Shown: positions 58,801 through 64,000 of the stretch, piece by piece | Layout: every line of letters starts with the position of its first letter | How positions within the stretch are numbered: the stretch's first letter is position 1 | NCBI GenBank assembly: GCA_950295325.1 | Contig: OX485805.1 | Location: 11,224,501-11,288,500, forward strand | DNA length: 64,000 bases | Direction: 5' to 3' | Origin: Polytrichum commune | Taxonomy: Eukaryota > Streptophyta > Polytrichopsida > Polytrichales > Polytrichaceae | Made by a program: the position numbers and the translations under genes | The notes under the pieces: generated by a model | What the model saw: the letters and a program-made list of their open reading frames with translations, nothing else | Database searches by the model: none | Told to the model about the DNA's origin: nothing

Positions 58801-58920
58801 TCAGGCCAGGGACCCTTCAATCTAGATTCACCACAAGCACAAATTTATAAGCAGGCATTTGCTAGACATAGCCAACTGGCTTCCAACCGTAGAATTCCAG
58901 CGGCGCAGCTGTCTATGTAG
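52887..58920 (+). CDS. Large protein: H3-tail-like N-terminus, ParB-like NGQH region, FCP1/NIF-like C-terminus
   Basis: Exons 52887–52917, 53015–54318, 54531–55796, 55905–57759, 57968–57999, 58138–58920; all phases agree, about 1756 residues. Seen: MARTKQTARK from the first exon; a basic, NLS-like KKARRE/KRR region (about 180–200); a ParB-like block with RPISEAHLKEM and VVNGQHTLAA (about 292–354); an unassigned region (about 446–900) with conserved-looking TIDNDYHCSGGGENLG and FYHGCNEEK; a long acidic tail with four ~20-residue repeats each starting PHGR(S/F)PV (about 983–1045); and a C-terminal HAD/FCP1-type domain (from about 1505) with LVLDVNGILV, VVVWSSK and TTLLVDDSP. The catalytic DxD is D-V-N, so phosphatase activity is doubtful. 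Function unknown. Fusion of the last exon to the rest rests on phase and splice signals only, so two genes cannot be excluded. Confidence 0.6.
54382..54411. repeat. 30-bp perfect GC palindrome in an intron
   Basis: CTCCCCCACGGGCG, centre TT, then the inverted arm. It sits in the 212-bp intron 54319–54530 of the ParB/FCP1-like gene, 60–90 bp after the donor. Confidence 0.95.
56245..56431 (+). repeat. Four palindromes repeated in frame inside a coding exon
   Basis: Palindrome centres AT (perfect) near 56245, 56356 and 56409, and a decayed one near 56301. Spacing is 53–57 bp. Each codes for HGR(S/F)PV(G/S/R) and is joined by a related linker coding (D/H)(V/L)(H/Q)(D/A)LGE. The copies differ mainly in the outer palindrome bases. 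Confidence 0.95.
57795..57915. repeat. Two GC palindromes in one intron
   Basis: Intact AA-centred copies at 57795–57816 and 57894–57915, both within the intron 57760–57967 of the ParB/FCP1-like gene. Confidence 0.95.
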
Positions 58921-59174
58921 ACACCCGAAGGGCGTCTTCATATAGTGTAGAGGAAATCAAGATGTACAATTCATGGGATTTATGTTCATATGGAGCTGTA
59001 TTGGCTTAGCACTTCACTTTATATGTGTTTTGGCGATGTTGTTTATGCTCCTTTGAATTTTCGTCTATCGGCACTGTCATGTAAGCATGTATATAGGTGT
59101 TGTGAACTTTATATATATATACACTGGGTATATACTGTATGCATGTCAAACACTAGGTACTACTCTGTCAATGT

Positions 59175-60573
59175 CCCACCGGCGTTCGCCCGTGGCAAGC
59201 CGTAACCTAGTGTCACAATTGTGTTACATCACTTCGACCTTGTTGGCTGCGTTTTGGATCGCTTTGTTTGATTCCATGGTGTACAATTTTGAGTACGCAG
59301 TGGTTTCTGTTCCAAGCTTGCTGCACTTTTCCAACTTCCTCACGGGCCATCGCCCGTAAGGTCTTGCTCCACACAGTGTCCATCTTGCATGCCATAACCT
59401 CCATGTATCTTGACAGCATTCTCCATTGCATACACGTGCCAAGAATCATGTGCCCACTCCACCTCGTCGACAACATGCTATACCAGATGCTAATGCGGAC
59501 TTCGCCGAAGTTTCGTCACCATGTCCTAAGGTAATTCAATTTCAATTTGAATCCCCTATTGCAGTATTCTCTTCAACTTTTGCGATTTTCATATGAACAT
59601 TTGCTGCTTTTGTCATTGGCACAGATCTTGCAATCATCTGATGTTGCGGTTGCTGTTGCGGTGGCGGATGAAGCTCCGGTCAGACAACAACCCCCTCGCG
59701 CGAAGAGACAACTTGCTCTCCAAGCGCGTCATTCCAGTGAGCCCAAGGGGTCTGAAAACAGTTCTGGATGTTGGAAGTGCGGTTCGGCCAATACTACATC
59801 ATCAATGTCTGATTACATAGCTTCAAGAGTGAGACAACTTCGAGAAGCTACAATTTTAATGAATGAAAATCTTCGTGTAGAAGAGCTAAAACGCAAGCAA
59901 AGGACTGCAGCTCAAAGGGAACCTCATGACTTAAAATTGAAAAGGATTAAAGATTCGTACTCCTATTGTGCTTGAGCGGACCTTCCTAGTTATAGATTTG
60001 ACGTAGTCGTCGTAGTTTTGGAACTTCACGGGCGTTCACCCGTGGTACATTTGTCCATCTTCTTTCTGTAATATCATTTGCCCACTGTGGTATATATGGT
60101 TCAACCATTTTTTTTTAATATTTTTGCTGTCATTTGCATGGTGTACTCATCCAAGTGGTCAGCTATCATTTGTGGTGTCATGTTTGTCATCGCTCGAATC
60201 CTGTATTTGTTGTGGAATCTTCCCGCATGCTACACCGTCCCTGTTATGGCTTGTATGATTTGAGCAATAATTGTTTTTAGCACACATACGGTGTCATGCG
60301 CATTGTTGCTTCTCAGTTGTGATGACCTTCTTCATTTACTCACGGGCGTTCACCCGTGGTTAGGTGCATGCATCCACTTTGAGTCCAAAGTAATTTGAAC
60401 ACTGTTTATTGAGGTTGCATTGATTAAACCAATAATTTTAGAACACATTCGTTTTCATGCGCATCGTTGCTTTTTAGTTGTCATGAGCTTTCTATGTTTA
60501 GTCAAGCTTGTATAAAGGATTTTCCCCCTTGTATTGCACGGGCGTTGGTTCGTCACGGGCGTTCACCCGTGGT
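59175..60573. repeat. Scattered decayed palindromes downstream of the ParB/FCP1-like gene
   Basis: Degenerate copies at about 59175–59195, 59341–59358, 60026–60046, 60341–60359 and 60553–60573. Several share the same variant (CACGGGCGTTCACCCGTGG), in which one arm base has changed, suggesting a subfamily or local duplication. Confidence 0.8.
59626..59975 (+). CDS. Possible terminal exon of an unrecognised gene
   Basis: An open frame follows a good acceptor (CATTGGCACAG|ATC) and runs to the stop at 59975, about 115 codons. It has an Ala/Val-rich start, a CWKCG pair of cysteines, then a predicted helical, Arg/Glu/Lys-rich stretch (RVRQLREATILMNENLRVEE) that may form a coiled coil. The best upstream donor (CCTAAG|GTAATT, 59530) does not match in phase with this frame. 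No family was recognised. It may be an alternative end or a decayed relative of the preceding gene. Confidence 0.25.
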
Positions 60574-61071
60574 TAGGGTTAAACCTAAGTTCAACTTTAA
60601 TACGCAATACGTGCCCTTCTAGCATATATGAAACACCTCTAATCTTTGCAACACAGTGGTTTCCTCTGTTGATGACCTTTTGGTTGTTCTCAACATTCGT
60701 AATGAGGTAATTTCCACGGGATTTTGCTCGTGAACTACGTTCCCAATGGACGTTCCCAAGGTACGGATTGTCTCATAATGGCCCAATTGGCTCATTTTAG
60801 TTAATAAGGCCATCAGACACTAGCTTAGTGATAACAAGGCTTTATACATATGAGGCTCTACCCAATGGATTGATCAATTATAACTAGTTAGAACTCTTTG
60901 TGTCCTAATGAATCAAGAGGAATGAAAATGAATGACATTGATTAATAAGTTGTAGGAATTGAAAATTGATTTTATGACATGTCCAATAAGCTTTTGTAAT
61001 TTATGATTTGACATTGTAGGTTTGCATAGTTCAACCATATATTATTCATAGGAAGTCATGTATTGTGATTG

Positions 61072-61812
61072 AGGGGTGGTTTACACTATGGACCATGACG
61101 TTGGACCATGGAAGTGGGCCTTTTTCAATGGTCCAACTTCCATGGTCCGACTACGAATTTTTCTTTTTCGTTTTTCAACTGTAAGTTTTAAAATTTATTG
61201 GGGCGTGTAATATACCGTTGGAATGTATTTTCAAGACCTTTCCAACGGTATATTTCAAGCCCCAAAATTCCAAACATTTCAGTTGGTAGACCAAAAAAAA
61301 CAAATTATGCACTCAAATCCTTGAGTTCTAGATGTCCCACATTGTTTGATGAAACATGTGGAAGCAAGTATAAGGGGTAGGGCATGAAAGAAAGGATATG
61401 TCTCATGGGCTATGATATGATCTAGGCACATAGAGGGTAGACATGCTTCTCAAGAGTCATTACATCATATAGATATTAAAAAGTGAGCCTTGGCTAGTGG
61501 GAAGAGTTGTATATAAAGCCCCCCAAAAAAGTTTTATTAAAAATATATTATAATGGCATTTCTTTGCCATGGGCCCTTGCCTTTTCCTACCAGAACACCT
61601 CTCTTGCCACTCACACCGCCAAAACCTCTTGGACCATGTCAGTGCATTTATTAGGCCTTGAAAATTGTATTTTGGGGACCTCGACCTCCATGATCCCTTT
61701 GCCCTTTTTTCCTTAGTATAAACCAAAGTGATCCCGGGATGAGTTCAACAACCAATCAACGCTCTTACAACGCCCTGGTCCAACTTCGTGGTCCATAGTG
61801 TAAACCGCCCCT
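61072..61812. mobile_element. PIF/Harbinger-like MITE
   Basis: Left end GGGGTGGTTTACACTATGG and right end CCATAGTGTAAACCGCCCC are inverted repeats that continue inward for about 36 bp (…gttggacca / tggtccaac…). The flanking triplets are TGA and TAA, compatible with a decayed 3-bp TWA target. The ends resemble those of the 46.8-kb element (GGTTTACACTA core). About 740 bp, no transposase; includes the module shared with the hAT-like element at 1.6 kb. Confidence 0.75.
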
Positions 61813-62070
61813 AATCGGAAATTCGTGTTTATGTGTAGAAGAAAGAAATGAAAACAATAGCAGAGTTTACACCAACATGATATATGGCCCTTTAGCTATG
61901 TTCCATATGTACATAAATTCTTGTAATTGACAGTAATTTTTGTGTTGGGTCATTGGTTTTGCAAATTTTCAAAGATTTGATAGAATTTTTTTGGAAGTCA
62001 AACTGCTAGCATTGTCAAGACAATTGGAATTATTAAATTTAAGGTACGTACCTAATCCAATTACTCATCT

Positions 62071-62402
62071 GAATCGGACACTTATATTTGAGTGGTGTGT
62101 GGTTAGGTGTGGATCTAAGAACGAAGACCAAAAATACATGTTTTTAAAAGAGATCAAACTACATGTTCAAGAAATGTTAACCATTCTATGCTCTATGGTC
62201 AAAATAATTAGCCATTTAATGAGCACGAGAATCTCCATTTAGAATATGAATGAGGTATTCATATGAGCTCCAAAAATTATGAGGAAGCAGCTCCAGCATC
62301 AATGTGGATTTGCTAACCATCTCGTAGTATTCACGTGTTGCATATCCTAGGACAAGTAGGCTAATCCGGAAATGTAACCATGTGAGACCCGTCTACCTTA
62401 CA
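62071..62402. repeat. Dispersed repeat, copy 3 of 3
   Basis: The fullest copy together with 8425–8785. It contains 'cttatatttgagtggtgtgtg', 'gagctccaaaaattatgagga', 'tggatttgctaaccatct', 'catatcctaggacaagtaggct' and ends 'gacccgtctacctta'. Confidence 0.6.
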
Positions 62403-62840
62403 GTAAGCCTCCTGATTTGCATTCATATGACCCAATAATCCAGCAAGGAGAATCACCGTCATCATGTTCAACATTTGAGTTTGATGGAGCAATTGTTGTG
62501 TCTGAAATCATCTGATTCCTCTGTTTCCAGAATAACATGCAAAGAAGGAAGTGAAACTGCACAACTTCAGTATCGAGTCTTTGGGGGTGATTTCGGACGC
62601 GACAGGTTGAATCAAACACTGATCAGATAGAATTACACAACAACGTAGACTGTACACTGAGTTATCCCACATAGTACTGATTTACAACTCCATCTCCAGA
62701 GTGGTGTCACACACTTCACCTAACTTTTCTTAGATCTACAAAGCATTACACGAGGGAAGAAGATATGTATGTCCTGAAACTTGCACGCATGGATCTGTAT
62801 TCAAGCGATTGGAATCGCCGTCGACGCTCTGAAGTCAATA

Positions 62841-63012
62841 CGACCCAGATGCCCAGAGGCGCCGCTCGGAATACGGGACCCACCGATACGGCATCGGAGT
62901 CGACGACGGTCCCGCGGCCGCTTTGGTTTCTTGGTTGGCTAGCATTCCCAGTGCCTCTTCGATGCATTTGTCCGACGACGAATTCGCGTGTGGATAGTCG
63001 CTACAAACTTTG
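62841..63012 (-). CDS. Possible terminal exon of a minus-strand gene
   Basis: After an acceptor (TTTGTAG|C, around 63006–63012) the minus strand has about 56 codons to a TGA at 62835–62840. It is GC-rich at third positions, unlike the flanks, and starts DYPHANSSSDKCIEEALGML, ending ERRLWASGSY. No family was recognised and no upstream exon could be placed before the window end. Confidence 0.3.
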
Positions 63013-63024
63013 TCAGGCTCCAAC

Positions 63025-64000
63025 CCACCTCTTCACAACCAAGCCCAAAATGACAACAAAAATCAGCGGCCATCAGATGGTCACGGAGAATTTGGTTGAG
63101 AGAAGTTCACCTTGTAGACTTAGGGTGAGTTTTCCAAGTAGACTGCTCGCCCACCAGATTCGAGTGTCAATAAGGACAAACCCGCCCAAATGTAGAGAGA
63201 ATCTGGTGGGGTAGGGTTCGCATGTGCCAGCTTAGCTACTCACATCTCCTCATATCCGGGTCCACCTACTAACCTCCTCCTCCAAGGATGGAATTCTAGA
63301 CCAACATTGGTTCTCTTGAGTATTCAACCAGTCTTGATCCTTTGTTGACCAACACTTGTAAGTTAAAAGTGTTGATCCTCCTTTAGTGGATGCAAGAAAG
63401 TCTAGCGGCCCGTGTCCATGGCCCTCCACATTTTGTTAAACCGCTAGAATGTGGTTGGATGGCGGCTTGTGCTTAGTTACATGTGAACACCTCTAACCCA
63501 CTATTATGGGGGCGTGTGGCCTACATGAAAACTCATTGAATTCATCCATGAAGCGGAAAAAGGGAAATCTAAGAAAAATCTTAAGGAAGGTTGAGTTTTG
63601 GGTCAAGGAGAGAGGATTAGTGAGTCTAAGCCCACACTTGAGTTTGAGTCAATGGACCCTCCTCGATTAGGCCAAGTTGATGTCACCTTCTTTTTCTTTG
63701 AAGTCTAAATAAGGGTACACAATTTAGGCTTCACAAGTTCCATATAGAAATTCATAAAGTGCCTATATTTCCAGATAAACTCATTCTCACCCCTAAAAAC
63801 CCACTTACAGGGCCCGGATTTCCCCAAAACACATGGTTACTTCAAGGATAACTCTACCGGACAAAAACACAAAAAGACAGATACTAGGAATTAGCCCTCA
63901 AAGGTTTAAGCAACCAATTTCAGGTCTCAAGGTGTTATAAAAGGGTGCGTAAGGTTAGTTATTGTTATCTTTAGCTGAAAATGTCAAAAATGATCCTTTT
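63025..64000. other. Window end, no feature recognised
   Basis: AT-rich sequence with no supported ORF, palindrome copy or transposon end. If the minus-strand exon at 62.9 kb is real, its upstream exons or introns would be here or beyond the window. Confidence 0.35.

Noticed and set aside
62810-63000. Cluster of restriction sites (SalI twice, NotI, NheI, EcoRI) suggesting vector contamination
   Set aside because: The stretch reads as a GC-rich open frame with normal flanks and no vector features; chance in GC-rich sequence is more likely.

Overview
The window looks like nuclear DNA from a green plant of the streptophyte lineage. The evidence is: multi-exon genes with GT–AG introns; a plastid RNase J carrying the plant-type C-terminal GT-1 domain; a plant AFC-type LAMMER kinase; a thylakoid-lumen PsbP-domain protein; interstitial TTTAGGG tracts; and a dense load of transposons. 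Retroelement and transposase-like proteins of the kinds seen here suggest a charophyte alga or a seedless land plant, but the species cannot be fixed from the sequence. All exon models were built by eye from homology, splice consensus and reading-phase agreement.

Layout. 1–9.3 kb is intergenic and repeat-rich: a hAT-like MITE, other foldback elements, tandem duplications and a 5'-truncated LINE on the minus strand. 9.36–20.68 kb (+) is an 18-exon RNase J gene whose introns hold partial exon duplications and several MITEs. 22.46–24.72 kb (-) is a small STI1/DP-like domain gene. 25.72–28.15 kb (+) is a PsbP-domain gene with a large minisatellite in intron 2. 28.75–32.88 kb (-) is a 12-exon AFC/CLK kinase gene. 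36.4–40.3 kb (-) is a transposase-like DUF7869-type gene ending in a BAH-like region. 40.4–49.2 kb is a mosaic of duplicated repeat units with AT microsatellites, interstitial telomeric repeats and two complementary broken copies of a PIF/Harbinger-like element. 50.6–58.9 kb (+) is a large gene coding for a ParB-like NGQH motif region, a long acidic linker and a C-terminal FCP1/NIF-like domain. 59–64 kb has weak ORFs, another Harbinger-like MITE, a dispersed repeat and a possible terminal exon on the minus strand.

Two signals stand out. First, a GC-rich palindrome of about 22 bp (arm CCCACGGGCG, centre AA/TT/AT, then the reverse complement of the arm) occurs more than 30 times. It is confined to the DUF7869-like locus, the ParB/FCP1-like locus and the latter's 3' flank. 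Most copies lie in introns, some as a 47-bp tandem array with a 94-bp higher-order period, and four lie in frame inside a coding exon. It is absent from the housekeeping genes. Second, one candidate first exon of the ParB/FCP1-like gene codes for the histone H3 N-terminus MARTKQTARK and joins in phase to a downstream exon whose next residues keep the H3-spaced GG. The two palindrome-bearing loci together look like an undescribed, possibly mobile or chromatin-linked gene family; that interpretation is inference.
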